A stretch of DNA of 64,000 nt, from NCBI RefSeq assembly GCF_019083965.1, contig NZ_JAHRCY010000027.1, forward strand, positions 38,778 to 102,777, read 5' to 3'. Of the stretch, positions 54,232 through 64,000 are shown piece after piece. Position 1 is the first letter of the stretch; each line of letters begins with the position of its first letter. Both the position numbers and the translations under genes were made by a program. Source of the DNA: Catellatospora tritici (GTDB lineage Bacteria > Actinomycetota > Actinomycetes > Mycobacteriales > Micromonosporaceae). Below the pieces are notes generated by a model. That model was not told where the DNA came from, ran no database searches, and saw only the letters and a program-made list of their open reading frames with translations.

Positions 54232-55074
54232 TCAGCTCCAGACGAGGCCGGTGATCCGCTCGTACGCCTCGACGTAGCGGGCGCGGGTGGCGGCCACGAC
54301 GTCCTCGGGCAGCTCCGGACCGGGCTCCTTCTTGTCCCAGCCCAGGTCGATCGCCCAGTCGCGCAGGTACTGCTTGTCGAAGCTCGGCTGCACCCGGCCC
54401 GGGGTGTAGCCGTCGGCGGGCCAGAACCGCGCCGAGTCCGGCGTCAGCACCTCGTCGCCCAGGGTCAGCACGCCGTCGGCGTCCCAGCCCAGCTCGATCT
54501 TGGTGTCGGCGAGGATGATGCCGCGCTCGGCGGCGAGGTCGCGGCCGCGCTGGTATACGGCCAGGGTGATGTCGCGGATCCGGGCCGCGTCCTCGGCCCC
54601 GATCTTGGCCTCGACCTCGGCGTACGTCATGTGCTCGTCGTGCTCGCCGGGCGTGGCCTTGGTCGTCGGCGTGAAGATGGCCGGGTCGATCCGGGACGCC
54701 TCGGTCAGCCCCGGCGGCAGGGCCACGCCGGAGACCTCGCCGGTGACCTGGTAGCTCTTGAGGCCCGAGCCGGTCAGGTAGCCGCGGGCGATGCACTCCA
54801 CCGGCACCATGCGCAGCCTCTTGCAGCGGATCGCGCGCCCGGCGAACTCGGCGGGCACGTCGGTCGCCGAGATCACGTGGTGCGGGACGAGGTCGGCGAG
54901 CTGCTCGAACCACCACAGCGAGAGCTGGGTGAGGATCGCGCCCTTGTCCGGGATCGGAGTCGGCAGGACCACGTCGAAGATCGACATCCGGTCCGAGGCG
55001 ACGAGGATGATGTCGTCTCCGTCGGCGTACACGTCTCGGACCTTGCCCGAGTGCAGCAGCTCCACGGTGGTCAC
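54232..55074 (-). CDS. purC: Phosphoribosylaminoimidazole-succinocarboxamide synthase
   Basis: A 280-residue protein with SGKVRDVYADGDDIILVASDRMS, ECIARGYLTGSG, GIILADTKIELGWD and DEVLTPDSARFW, all purC signatures. It joins aspartate to CAIR using ATP in purine synthesis in the cytosol. Other pur genes are not in this window. It is divergent from the XRE-ImmA-like gene, with 75 bases between starts. Confidence 0.96.
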   Translation of the reverse strand: MTTVELLHSGKVRDVYADGDDIILVASDRMSIFDVVLPTPIPDKGAILTQLSLWWFEQLADLVPHHVISATDVPAEFAGRAIRCKRLRMVPVECIARGYLTGSGLKSYQVTGEVSGVALPPGLTEASRIDPAIFTPTTKATPGEHDEHMTYAEVEAKIGAEDAARIRDITLAVYQRGRDLAAERGIILADTKIELGWDADGVLTLGDEVLTPDSARFWPADGYTPGRVQPSFDKQYLRDWAIDLGWDKKEPGPELPEDVVAATRARYVEAYERITGLVWS

Positions 55075-55149
55075 CGTACCGGACCGGATTTTTCGGCCAG
55101 GCGGCGGAGCCGGGGCCCGTTGCGATTATCGCGAGGCGTCGCTAGTTTC

Positions 55150-56325
55150 ATGTCCATGGATGAAGGCGTGATCGACCGGGTCCGTACGGTGATCACCCGG
55201 GTGTCGCCCAGCCAGGCCGCTTTCAGCGAACTGGTCGGCATCAGCCCGGACAAGCTGTCCAAGTCGCTGACCGCGGTGCGCCGCTTCACCTCGCTGGAGC
55301 TGGCGCTCATCGCCGACGCGGGGGACGTGAGCGTGGACTGGCTGCTCACCGGACGTTCCCGCGAACCCGTGGCCGCCGCCTCGGCCGAGCCGCCGCCCGG
55401 CGACGCGGTGCGTGCCCTGCTCGACCGCTACGCCTTCGCCTACGAGACGCTGCGCCGCCTCGGCCGCCGCGAGCGCCCGCCCCTGCTCGCCCCGCCCCCG
55501 GCGCTCACCGCACACCCGCCGCTGCCGCCCGGCCTGCAGGGCCGTGAGCTGGCCGCGCCCGCGGTCGCCGCACTCCGCGCCACCGGCGCGAGCCGGATAG
55601 GAGGTCTGGACACCGGCGAACTCGCCGACGCCGTCGAGCGGGCGTACGCCGTGGACGTGGCCTTCGGGCCGCTGCCCGGTGGGGCCGACGCGGTGGCCTG
55701 GCACGCCGGGCCGGGGCGGCTGCTGCTGTGCGGCAGCACCAGCCAGTGGTCGCGGCAGCGGTTCGCCCTCGCGCATGCCCTCGGCCACCTGCTCGCCGGG
55801 GACGCCGACGAGCCGCTGGTCGACCACCGGGTCGCGCCGGGGCGACAGCACGCGGCGGTGGAGGCGCGGGCAGACGCGTTCGCCTCGGCCTTTCTGATGC
55901 CGTACGACGAGATCCAGGCCCACCTCGACGGCGGCCTGGTGACCGACGAGTCGTTCGCCGCCCTGGTCTCGGGTCTGCGCGTCTCGCCCGGGGCGATGGC
56001 CGCGCGGCTGCGCGCGCTGGGACTGCTCGACGCGGCGGCCGCCGACGACTTCGGCCGCTGGACCGCCGTCCGCTGCCACGCCACCCCCGCCGGCCGGGCC
56101 GCGCTGGTGTCGCGCCTGGCCGCCGCCCGCACCGGGCGCCTGCCCGCCCGCCTGGTCGCCGACCTGTTCGCCGCGTACGCCGATGGCGCCGCCACCCTGG
56201 TGCCGCTGGCGGGCCTGCTCGGCATCGAGGTCGACGAACTGTTCGCGGCACTGGTCGCCGAGCCCGACGGCGGCCCGCCGCCCGGTCGCCACGCCTGCGG
56301 CGAGGAGCCCGTCTTCCTCCCGTAG
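55150..56325 (+). CDS. XRE HTH plus ImmA/IrrE-like domain, catalytic Glu missing
   Basis: A 391-residue protein (start ATG 55150 or 55156). An N-terminal XRE-type HTH (SQAAFSELVGISPDKLSKSL) is followed by a Pro-rich linker. The metallopeptidase-like domain around 150-260 reads RQRFALAHALGHLLAG. Families normally have HExxH, but here the Glu is Ala210, giving HALGH. The downstream ExxADxFA motif (EARADAFASAFLMP) is kept. It probably cannot cleave a repressor and may act as a binding or regulatory protein. A further helical domain ends the protein. Confidence 0.75.
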   Translation: MSMDEGVIDRVRTVITRVSPSQAAFSELVGISPDKLSKSLTAVRRFTSLELALIADAGDVSVDWLLTGRSREPVAAASAEPPPGDAVRALLDRYAFAYETLRRLGRRERPPLLAPPPALTAHPPLPPGLQGRELAAPAVAALRATGASRIGGLDTGELADAVERAYAVDVAFGPLPGGADAVAWHAGPGRLLLCGSTSQWSRQRFALAHALGHLLAGDADEPLVDHRVAPGRQHAAVEARADAFASAFLMPYDEIQAHLDGGLVTDESFAALVSGLRVSPGAMAARLRALGLLDAAAADDFGRWTAVRCHATPAGRAALVSRLAAARTGRLPARLVADLFAAYADGAATLVPLAGLLGIEVDELFAALVAEPDGGPPPGRHACGEEPVFLP

Positions 56326-56341
56326 GGGGCACGAGGGTGCT

Positions 56342-56786
56342 GTGACACGCGCGCACGCTCACGCGGCCTTAATCGGTGTCATCCTCCGCTGCGCTGCGGA
56401 TGACACCGAGCGGCCGCTACCGCGTGCGCTGTGACATGCGCGCACGCTCACGCGGCCTTAATCGGTGGCATCCTCCGCTGCGCTGCGGATGACACCGAGC
56501 GGCCGCTACCGCGTGCGCTGTGACATGCGCGCACGCTCACGCGGCCTTAATCGGTGGCATCCTCCGCTGCGCTGCGGATGACACCGAGCGGCCGCTACCG
56601 CGTGCGCTGTGACATGCGCGCACGCTCACGCGGCCTTAATCGGTGGCATCCTCCGCTGCGCTGCGGATGACACCGAGCGGCCGCTACCGCGTGCGCTGTG
56701 ACATGCGCGCACGCTCACGCGGCCTTAATCGGTGGCATCCTCCGCTGCGCTGCGGATGACACCGAGCGGCCGCTACCGCGTGCGCT
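56342..56786. repeat. Five 89-bp tandem direct repeats upstream of era
   Basis: Units start at 56342, 56431, 56520, 56609 and 56698. Copies 2-5 appear identical, while copy 1 differs at a few bases (CACGCG for CATGCG, GTCATCC for GGCATCC). Each unit holds a near-perfect stem CGGTGTCATCC/GGATGACACCG and an outer pair GCGCACG…CGTGCGC, so every copy can fold into a long hairpin. There are no spacers. The last unit ends 20 bases before the era start. The array fills the 481-base gap. Confidence 0.95.
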
Positions 56787-56806
56787 GGGCACGGTAGCGT
56801 ACGTGC

Positions 56807-57697
56807 GTGGCGGAAAATTCATACCGTGCCGGTTTTGCCTGCTTCGTCGGACGACCGAACGCCGGCAAGTCGACACTCACCAATGCGATCGTGGGCCAGA
56901 AGATCGCGATCACCTCGAACAAGCCCCAGACCACCCGGCACGTCATCCGCGCGGTGCTGCACCGTCCGGAGGCGCAGCTGGTCCTGGTGGACACCCCCGG
57001 GCTGCACCGCCCGCGCACCCTGCTCGGCGAGCGCCTCAACGACCTGGTCCGCGCGACCTGGAGCGAGGTCGACGTGATCGGCCTGTGCATCCCGGCCAAC
57101 GAGCCGGTCGGCAAGGGCGACACCTTCATCGCCAGCGAGATCGCCGGGCTCAAGGCCACCGTCGTCGCGGTGGTCACCAAGACCGACCTGGTCACCAAGG
57201 ACGCGCTGGCCGAGCAGCTGCTCGCGGTCGACGCGCTCGGCGCGTTCGCCGCCGTGGTCCCGGTCAGCGCCGTCGACGGCGACAACCTCGACCGCCTGGT
57301 CGACGTCATGATCGGGTACCTGCCCCAGTCGCCGCAGCTGTACCCGGACAGCATGCTCACCGACGAGCCCGAGCACGTGCTCATCGCCGAGATGATCCGC
57401 GAAGCGGCGCTGGAGGGCGTACGCGACGAGCTGCCGCACTCCATCGCCGTCCTGGTCGAGGAGATCATCCCGGGCGAGAACAACCTGACCAAGGTGTACG
57501 CCCACGTCTACGTCGAGCGGCAGAGCCAGAAGGCCATCATGATCGGCGCCAAGGGCTCCCGGCTCAAGGAGGTCGGCATGAAGGCCCGCGCCGACATCGA
57601 GGAGCTGCTCGGCACCCGGGTCTACCTTGACCTGCACGTACGTGTGGCCAAGGACTGGCAGCGCGACCCGCGCCAGCTGCGCCGCCTCGGCTTCTGA
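56807..57697 (+). CDS. era: GTPase Era
   Basis: A 296-residue protein from GTG. G1 VGRPNAGKST, the conserved KPQTTRH switch, G3 DTPGLHRPR and G4 TKTD are intact. The C-terminal KH domain has GAKGSRLKEVG. Era helps assemble the 30S subunit and binds 16S rRNA near the 3' end, linking functionally to ybeY. The 89-bp array replaces the usual upstream neighbour, so its promoter must lie in or after the repeats. Confidence 0.97.
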   Translation: MAENSYRAGFACFVGRPNAGKSTLTNAIVGQKIAITSNKPQTTRHVIRAVLHRPEAQLVLVDTPGLHRPRTLLGERLNDLVRATWSEVDVIGLCIPANEPVGKGDTFIASEIAGLKATVVAVVTKTDLVTKDALAEQLLAVDALGAFAAVVPVSAVDGDNLDRLVDVMIGYLPQSPQLYPDSMLTDEPEHVLIAEMIREAALEGVRDELPHSIAVLVEEIIPGENNLTKVYAHVYVERQSQKAIMIGAKGSRLKEVGMKARADIEELLGTRVYLDLHVRVAKDWQRDPRQLRRLGF

Positions 57698-57740
57698 GCG
57701 CAGCGCGGGGGCGTCGGTCCCGACGCGTAGATTGGCGGGC

Positions 57741-58496
57741 ATGCCGGGCATGCGCCGACCCCTCTACCGCGACGACGCCCTCGTGTTGCGCGCGCAGAAG
57801 CTGGGCGAGGCCGACCGCATCGTCACCCTGCTCACCCGCCAGCACGGCCGGGTCCGCGCGGTGGCCAAGGGCGTACGCCGCACCACCTCGCGCTTCGGCG
57901 CGCGGCTGGAGCCGTTCAGCCACATCGACGTGCAGTGCAGTGAGGGCGCCTCGCTGGACAGCGTCACCCAGGTCGAGGCGCGCGACCTGCTCGGGCGCCG
58001 CTTCCTGTCCGACTACCCGCGATACACGGCGGCCAACGCGATCGTGGAGCTGGCCGAGCGGCTCACCCCGGTCGAGCGCGAGCCGGCGCTGCGGCTCTAC
58101 CAGCTCACCCTCGGCGCGCTGCGGGCCCTGGCCGACGCGGAGCGGCCCGGCACGCTGGTGCTCGACGCGTACCTGCTGCGGGCCATGTCCCAGGCGGGCT
58201 GGGCCCCGGCGCTGCGTGACTGCGCGGTGTGCGGGGAGCCGGGGCCGCACCGGGCCTTCTCCGTACCCTCCGGTGGGGTCACCTGCCTGAACTGCCGCCC
58301 ACCCGGCGCCGCCCATCCGGACCCGGCCACCCTCGACCTGATGTCCGCGCTGCTGCTCGGCGACTGGACCGCGGCCGAGGGCACCGAGCCGTCGGTGCAG
58401 CGCGAATGTGCGGGTTTCGTGGCGGCGCACTTGCAGTGGCACCTGGAACGGCAGCTACGCTCTCTGCCGTTGGTTGATCGCCGGGAACCGGCCTAG
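57741..58496 (+). CDS. recO: DNA repair protein RecO
   Basis: A 251-residue protein (ATG 57741 or 57750). The OB-fold starts YRDDALVLRAQKLGEADRIV, and GVRRTTSRFGARLEPF is typical. A helical domain with a zinc site (CAVCGE … CLNC) follows. RecO loads RecA with RecR and anneals SSB-coated strands. It sits between era and uppS, the standard order. Confidence 0.93.
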   Translation: MPGMRRPLYRDDALVLRAQKLGEADRIVTLLTRQHGRVRAVAKGVRRTTSRFGARLEPFSHIDVQCSEGASLDSVTQVEARDLLGRRFLSDYPRYTAANAIVELAERLTPVEREPALRLYQLTLGALRALADAERPGTLVLDAYLLRAMSQAGWAPALRDCAVCGEPGPHRAFSVPSGGVTCLNCRPPGAAHPDPATLDLMSALLLGDWTAAEGTEPSVQRECAGFVAAHLQWHLERQLRSLPLVDRREPA

Positions 58497-58521
58497 CTCT
58501 AGCACCTGGGGGAAGTGCACC

Positions 58522-59331
58522 TTGCTGCGCACGCGACGCGAACCCAAGCTGCCCACGCCGCACCCGAGCGGTGCGACCCCGCCCCGGCTGCCCGCCGGAG
58601 CGCTGCCCAAGCACATCGCGATCGTGATGGACGGCAATGGGCGCTGGGCCAAGGAGCGGGGGCTGGCGCGCACCGCGGGGCACGAGCGCGGCGAGTTCTC
58701 GCTGTTCGACACCATCGAGGGCGCGCTGGAGATCGGGGTGCCGTACCTGTCGGCGTACGCGTTCTCCACCGAGAACTGGAAGCGCTCGCCCGAGGAGGTG
58801 CGCTTCCTGATGGGCTTCAACCGCGACGTCATCCGCCGCCGCCGCGACCAGCTCAACGAGCTCGGCGTACGGATCGTGTGGTCCGGCCGCCGGGGACGCC
58901 TGTGGAAGAGCGTCATCGACGAGCTGGAGACCGCCGAGCAGCTCAGCCGGAACAACACCAAGCTGACGCTGCAGTTCTGTGTCAACTACGGCGGCCAGGC
59001 CGAGATCGCCGACGCGGCCGCGGCCATCGCCCGCGATGTCGCCGCCGGCCGCCTCAAGCCCGACAAGATCAACGAGAAGACGTTCGCGCGGTACCTCTAC
59101 CACCCCGAGGTCCCCGACGTGGACCTGTTCCTGCGCCCGTCCGGCGAGCAGCGCACCAGCAACTACCTCATCTGGCAGTCCGCGTACGCCGAGCACGTCT
59201 ACCTCGACACCCTGTGGCCCGATTTCGACCGCCGCCACCTCTGGTACGCCTGCGAGCTCTACGCCCAGCGCGACCGCCGCTTCGGCGGCGCCCTCCCCAA
59301 CCCGGTAGCCCCACCCGCCCCCACCGCTTGA
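58522..59331 (+). CDS. uppS: Isoprenyl transferase (undecaprenyl diphosphate synthase family)
   Basis: A 269-residue protein. I chose TTG 58522 because GGGGGA lies 8 bases upstream. The Mg-binding Asp is in IVMDGNGRWA. AYAFSTENWKR, DLFLRPSGEQRTSNYL and LWPDF complete the cis-prenyltransferase signature. It builds the polyprenyl carrier for cell-wall lipids. Chain length (C50 versus C55) is not deducible. The 25 bases after recO imply a shared transcript. Confidence 0.95.
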   Translation: MLRTRREPKLPTPHPSGATPPRLPAGALPKHIAIVMDGNGRWAKERGLARTAGHERGEFSLFDTIEGALEIGVPYLSAYAFSTENWKRSPEEVRFLMGFNRDVIRRRRDQLNELGVRIVWSGRRGRLWKSVIDELETAEQLSRNNTKLTLQFCVNYGGQAEIADAAAAIARDVAAGRLKPDKINEKTFARYLYHPEVPDVDLFLRPSGEQRTSNYLIWQSAYAEHVYLDTLWPDFDRRHLWYACELYAQRDRRFGGALPNPVAPPAPTA

Positions 59332-59354
59332 CGCCCCGGTGTGGCGGGTGGGGG

Positions 59355-60419
59355 TCACCACCAGCCCTGGCGTTTGGCCCAGCGGAGGAGGGTGACCGAC
59401 ATGGCGATCATCACGGCCAGGACCAGGGCCAGCTGAGGGATGTCGGTCCGGCGGTTGACGATCAGGTTCATGCCGTAGATCGAGGACAGGGCCGTGATCG
59501 GGAGGGTTATCACCGCGATGACGGCCAGCCGCTCGGCCGCGATCGTCATCTTGGTGTCGGTACGGGTCCGGTAGAACTCGATCACACCCTGCAGGTAGTC
59601 GGCCTGGCCCTGGGCGAGTCCGCGTACCCGGTCGAACTGGTCGATGAGGTCGTCCAGCAGCCGCCGGTCGTCGTCGGTGGCGACCCAGCCGGTGCCCATC
59701 CGCCCCAGCGACGCCAGCCTGCCGTAGATCTCCCTGCTCAGCATGGCCATGGCGCGCACCGCGGCCAGGCCGTGCCGGGTGCGGAACAGCTCCTCCAGAA
59801 ACTGTTCGGTATCGCCGAGCTCGCCGCTGGTGACCTGCTGCTCCAGTCGCCACACCTCGCCCGTGCACAGCTCCACGAAGGCCTCCTGGCGGCGGGCGAG
59901 CGCCGAGACGATGGCGTACGACAGCTCGAACGGTGACCGGGGCCGCAGCCGCCCCGACTCCAGCCGCCGCAGCACCTGCCTGGTCTCGTGGCCGCACACC
60001 TGTGGGTCGACCGCCGGGTTGACCGGTCCGTGCACCGTCACCACGTACCGCGGCCCGACGAACTGGTCCAGTTCGATGAAGTGGACATGCCCGGCCCGGC
60101 CCTGCTCCGGGGCGTGTAGGACGACGAATACGTGATCGGGGTAGACGTGCACCTTCGGGACCCGGTTGCGTTCGAGGCAGTCGCGGACCGCCATGGGGTG
60201 GAAGCCGAACACGTCGGCGAGCACGGTCGCGGCGGCGGTGTCGCCGACCGGCACGTCGACCCAGACGATCCCGTCCGGTCGCCGCAGCAGCGCGGGCAGG
60301 TCCGCGACCGAGTGCTGCTCGACTCCGTCTTCGGTGATCAGCCGGACGTCGATGGCCGTTCCTCCCGGATATGCCGCCAAATCGGGCAAGTCGCCCGTAG
60401 CGCCACGATATCGCGACAT
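59355..60419 (-). CDS. corA: CorA-type divalent metal ion transporter
   Basis: A 354-residue protein. A large cytosolic N-domain leads to two C-terminal transmembrane helices, with the selectivity motif GMN in SSIYGMNLIVN near residue 318. The long helices (SREIYGRLASLGRMG, DDLIDQFDRVRGLAQGQADY) form the CorA funnel. It forms a pentamer in the membrane and takes up Mg2+ or Co2+. It ends 24 bases from uppS in convergent orientation. Confidence 0.93.
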   Translation of the reverse strand: MSRYRGATGDLPDLAAYPGGTAIDVRLITEDGVEQHSVADLPALLRRPDGIVWVDVPVGDTAAATVLADVFGFHPMAVRDCLERNRVPKVHVYPDHVFVVLHAPEQGRAGHVHFIELDQFVGPRYVVTVHGPVNPAVDPQVCGHETRQVLRRLESGRLRPRSPFELSYAIVSALARRQEAFVELCTGEVWRLEQQVTSGELGDTEQFLEELFRTRHGLAAVRAMAMLSREIYGRLASLGRMGTGWVATDDDRRLLDDLIDQFDRVRGLAQGQADYLQGVIEFYRTRTDTKMTIAAERLAVIAVITLPITALSSIYGMNLIVNRRTDIPQLALVLAVMIAMSVTLLRWAKRQGWW

Positions 60420-60520
60420 ACCGTCGGATCACCCGACGTCCGCGAACGTCGATCTCGCGGCCCCTCGACCGACGATCGCGCACCCGACGTGCACATCGGG
60501 CCCCGTTCGCGTTCCGGTCT

Positions 60521-60588
60521 GGCTGCAGTTTCGGGGAAAGTGCGGGAATCTTGGCCCGCTTACCGGCAGTTTCCCCGAAACTGCAGCC
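60521..60588. repeat. Family A palindromic repeat, copy 3
   Basis: Perfect 19-bp arms GGCTGCAGTTTCGGGGAAA and its complement flank a 30-base spacer (TGCGGGAATCTTGG…). It lies in the gap between corA and ykoC. Confidence 0.85.
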
Positions 60589-60614
60589 ACGCGCTTCGGC
60601 GTCTCGCGATGGGC

Positions 60615-60668
60615 CGTCGGAGTGAATGGGCCCGTCGGAGTGAATGGGCCCGTCGGAGTGAATGGGGC
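60615..60668. repeat. Three 18-bp tandem repeats
   Basis: The unit CGTCGGAGTGAATGGGCC starts at 60615, 60633 and 60651, with the last copy ending in GGGG. It lies just after the family A repeat and before the ykoC stop. No function is visible. Confidence 0.85.
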
Positions 60669-60690
60669 TGTCGGGGGTGGGAGCGGGCTG

Positions 60691-61466
60691 TCAGCGGTGG
60701 GCCAGGTACTGGATCATCACTGCCAGTACCGCCCCCGCCAGCACCAGCAGCCAGTCGCCCGGCCGCCACGGCATGGGACGAGCCAGCCCGCGGGGCATGC
60801 CGGAGTCGAACCCCCGCGCGTCCATCGCCACCGCCAGTCGCGTCCCGCGCCGGATCGCCGCCACCAGCAGCCCGAATCCGGTGCCCGCGAACACCCTCAC
60901 CCAGCGCACCGGATTGCCGCCCGCGTCCAGTCCGCGCGCCCGCCGCGCCATCGCGATGGTCCGCCACTCCTCGCCCAGCAGCCCCACCAGCCGGAACGCC
61001 GCCAGCGCCCCGATGGCGAACCGGGCGGGCACCCGCGCGTGCTGGGTCAGCGAGTCGGCCAGGTCGGTCGGGTCGGTGGTGCTGAACACCAGGATGCTGG
61101 GCAGCGCGATGGCCAGCAGTCGCAGCGCCAGCGTCGTCGCGTTCTGCAGCACGGTCGTGGTGACCAGGAACGGTCCGAAGTGCAGCAGCACCGTCCCGGA
61201 CCGGTCGGCGGCGAACAGGGTCAGCGACAGCACCACGGTCGCGGCCGCGAACAGCGCGGGCCAGCCGCGCCGCAGCAGCCCCCAGGGCGTGATCCCGAAC
61301 AGTGGCGCCGCCAGCAGCGTCACCGCCAGCGCGAACACCAGGGCCACGAGGTCGCGGGTGAACAGCGCCGCGGTGGTGAACAGCGCCAACGCGAGGATCT
61401 TCGCGACCGGGGTACGCCGAGCCAGCGGCGCCCAGCGCCCGGTCACGTCGACAGCCGATGAAACGA

Positions 61467-61470
<4 letters not shown>
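60691..61470 (-). CDS. ykoC: ECF transporter transmembrane (T) subunit
   Basis: A 259-residue protein with five or so transmembrane helices. The two ATPase-coupling motifs are visible as ARRARG and AMDARGF. It links the ATPase to the substrate-binding subunit. It overlaps the ATPase gene by four bases and is the last gene of the riboswitch operon. Confidence 0.88.
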
Positions 61471-62840
<1,370 letters not shown>

Positions 62841-62844
62841 TACG

Positions 62845-63462
62845 TCAGACCAGGTCGCGGACGCGGCCCGACGGGAACCGGTCGAGCACGCCGGTGCCGG
62901 CCAGCGCCTTGGTCAGCAGCACGCTGCCGAGCCCGGCGATGACCATCGTGCTGGCCACGACGATCGCGACGTAGCTGACCTTCCAGTCGGTGCTCCAGTC
63001 GGCGTAGTAGTAGTACAGGTCGAGCCCGGCGGCGGTGAGGCCGGACAGCACCGAGGCGAGCAGCGCCTGCGGCATACCCCAGCGGCGGTAGCCGAACGCG
63101 GTGAAACCGAGCTCGCCCGCCAGGCCCTCGGCCAGGCCGTACCACAGAACGCTGATGCCCCAGGTGGTGCCGAGCAGCGCCGAGATGATCGCGGCGACGA
63201 GTTCGGCGTAGAGGCCCGCGCCCGCCTTGCGGATGATCAGCGGGGCGAGCACGGCGGGCATCAGCCATACGCCGTAGATGGCGGCCGAGGCGGGCGGGAA
63301 GAAGCCGCTGAAGACGGCCGCGGCGGGGCCGTTCCAGAGCAGGCCCCAGGCCCAGAAGATGACGCCGAAGGCGGCGGCGAGCACGGACGCGACGACGATG
63401 TCGACGGTCCGCCAGCGCGAGTTGGGGATCAAGCGACGAAGTCGCTCACGGAGGTTGAACAT
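62845..63462 (-). CDS. ykoE: ECF substrate-binding subunit YkoE (thiamine precursor HMP)
   Basis: A 205-residue membrane protein. AGGAG precedes ATG 63462. Six hydrophobic helices follow, with WAWGLLWNG, FFPPASAAIYGVW and the YYYADWSTDWK loop typical of YkoE. The TPP riboswitch in its leader fixes the ligand class as thiamine or hydroxymethylpyrimidine. It captures the ligand outside the cell and hands it to the ykoC-ykoD core. Confidence 0.9.
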   Translation of the reverse strand: MFNLRERLRRLIPNSRWRTVDIVVASVLAAAFGVIFWAWGLLWNGPAAAVFSGFFPPASAAIYGVWLMPAVLAPLIIRKAGAGLYAELVAAIISALLGTTWGISVLWYGLAEGLAGELGFTAFGYRRWGMPQALLASVLSGLTAAGLDLYYYYADWSTDWKVSYVAIVVASTMVIAGLGSVLLTKALAGTGVLDRFPSGRVRDLV

Positions 63463-63582
63463 CGGATTCGGCTCCTGGTTCGTGAGGGGACGAACGAGGA
63501 GAAGGCGCACGCCGTACGTCCGCTATGCCCCAATTAATGAGTATGGCGGGCGGACCGGCGTGGCGGTGAGGTGTTGACCGAA

Positions 63583-63660
<78 letters not shown>

Positions 63661-63777
63661 GTCGTTTGCAAACTGTGTACCCGCAGTACATGCGGTGCTT
63701 GTGTCGGACAGGCTAGCACCGAACACGCTGCGGGTAACCTGTGCCGGTCGGCACATCCCCGTCGAGGTGAGGACCCC

Positions 63778-64000
63778 GTGACCGCTGTCGATCAGGTGCG
63801 CGGCACTGACAGTCATACCCCCGAAGCAGCCCCGCCCAAACGGCGCCGGGTCGGTTCGGTCGAAGTGCTGGCCGCGGTGCTCGTGGCACTGCTCGTCTTC
63901 CGGGCGCCGCTGGCGTCGGCGCTGTCGACGCCGCGGCTGCAGACCTGGACCACCGTCTTCGTATCGGTGATGGTGCAGGCCACGCCGTTCCTGGTGTTCG
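63778..64000 (+). CDS. YraQ-type (UPF0718) permease, N-terminal part (cut by window)
   Basis: GTG 63778 is preceded by GAGGTGAGG. Visible residues: a charged N-terminus (KRRRVGSVE), a first helix (VLAAVLVALLVFRAPLA), then LQTWTTVFVSVMVQATPFLVF, typical of the UPF0718/YraQ permease family. The family is linked to small-molecule or metal efflux. The gene runs off the window and its later catalytic features cannot be seen. Confidence 0.65.
   Translation, partial: MTAVDQVRGTDSHTPEAAPPKRRRVGSVEVLAAVLVALLVFRAPLASALSTPRLQTWTTVFVSVMVQATPFLVF

Noticed and set aside
54229..55149. Extension of the XRE-ImmA frame upstream to 54229
   Set aside because: It runs antisense to purC and its translation is low-complexity Arg/Val/Gly/Asp. 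The real start fits ATG 55150.
56342..56786. Possible CRISPR array
   Set aside because: The repeats are contiguous 89-bp units without unique spacers, and no cas genes are present.

Overview
This window is high-GC actinobacterial chromosome (GTG and TTG starts are common). It carries the gene neighbourhoods comEA-comEC-holA-rpsT-lepA, hemW-hrcA-dnaJ-rsmE, phoH-ybeY-CNNM-cdd-like and era-recO-uppS. Together with chaplin-like secreted proteins, an AfsR/SARP-type regulator, purC and many GGGGCCC palindromes between genes, this points to Micromonosporaceae. The genus cannot be fixed from sequence alone. No rRNA, tRNA, CRISPR array or prophage was seen.

Left part (1-10200): a truncated histidine phosphatase, a lipoprotein, a DegV protein and an HTH regulator. 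An IS5/IS427-type insertion sequence sits exactly on the HTH gene's stop codon. Then come a secreted subtilisin-like protease, a small winged-helix regulator plus membrane protein operon with a perfect inverted-repeat operator, an orphan amino-acid-type ABC binding lipoprotein, and a divergent membrane GGDEF-EAL protein.

Core part (10485-38449): DNA uptake and replication genes (comEA, comEC, holA), rpsT, lepA, a Nudix hydrolase, two paralogous secreted Cys-repeat (chaplin-like) proteins, a PhyH-type dioxygenase with an apparent 3' frameshift, a lysozyme-like protein, an RCC1 propeller protein, an enoyl-CoA hydratase and hemW. After these lie hrcA (with a CIRCE operator), dnaJ, rsmE, an SDR, a HIT protein, a serine beta-lactamase-like protein, phoH, ybeY, a CNNM/CBS protein and a degenerate cytidine deaminase.

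Accessory block (38450-56800): about 18 kb lies between the cdd-like gene and era, which are usually close together in actinobacteria. It holds an M48 membrane peptidase pair, an AfsR-like giant regulator and a LacI-controlled sugar-type catabolic cluster (Gfo/Idh/MocA oxidoreductase, DUF993 aldolase-like protein, TIM-barrel isomerase) followed by a GT-C membrane glycosyltransferase. It also holds a Ser/Pro-tailed secreted protein with a decayed paralogue beside it, a threonine dehydratase-like enzyme, a secreted propeller, a PIN toxin-antitoxin-like pair, purC and an XRE-ImmA-like protein lacking the catalytic Glu. The block ends in five 89-bp tandem repeats abutting era.

Right part (56807-64000): era, recO, uppS, corA, a TPP-riboswitch-controlled ykoE-ykoD-ykoC thiamine-precursor ECF transporter, and the start of a YraQ-type permease.

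Three families of dispersed palindromic repeats occur. Family A (64 bp) has three copies, one forming an in-frame 20-codon insertion inside comEC. Family B is about 80 bp (three copies). Family C is the GGGGCCC type (two copies). These and the 89-bp array are the least explained structures in the window.
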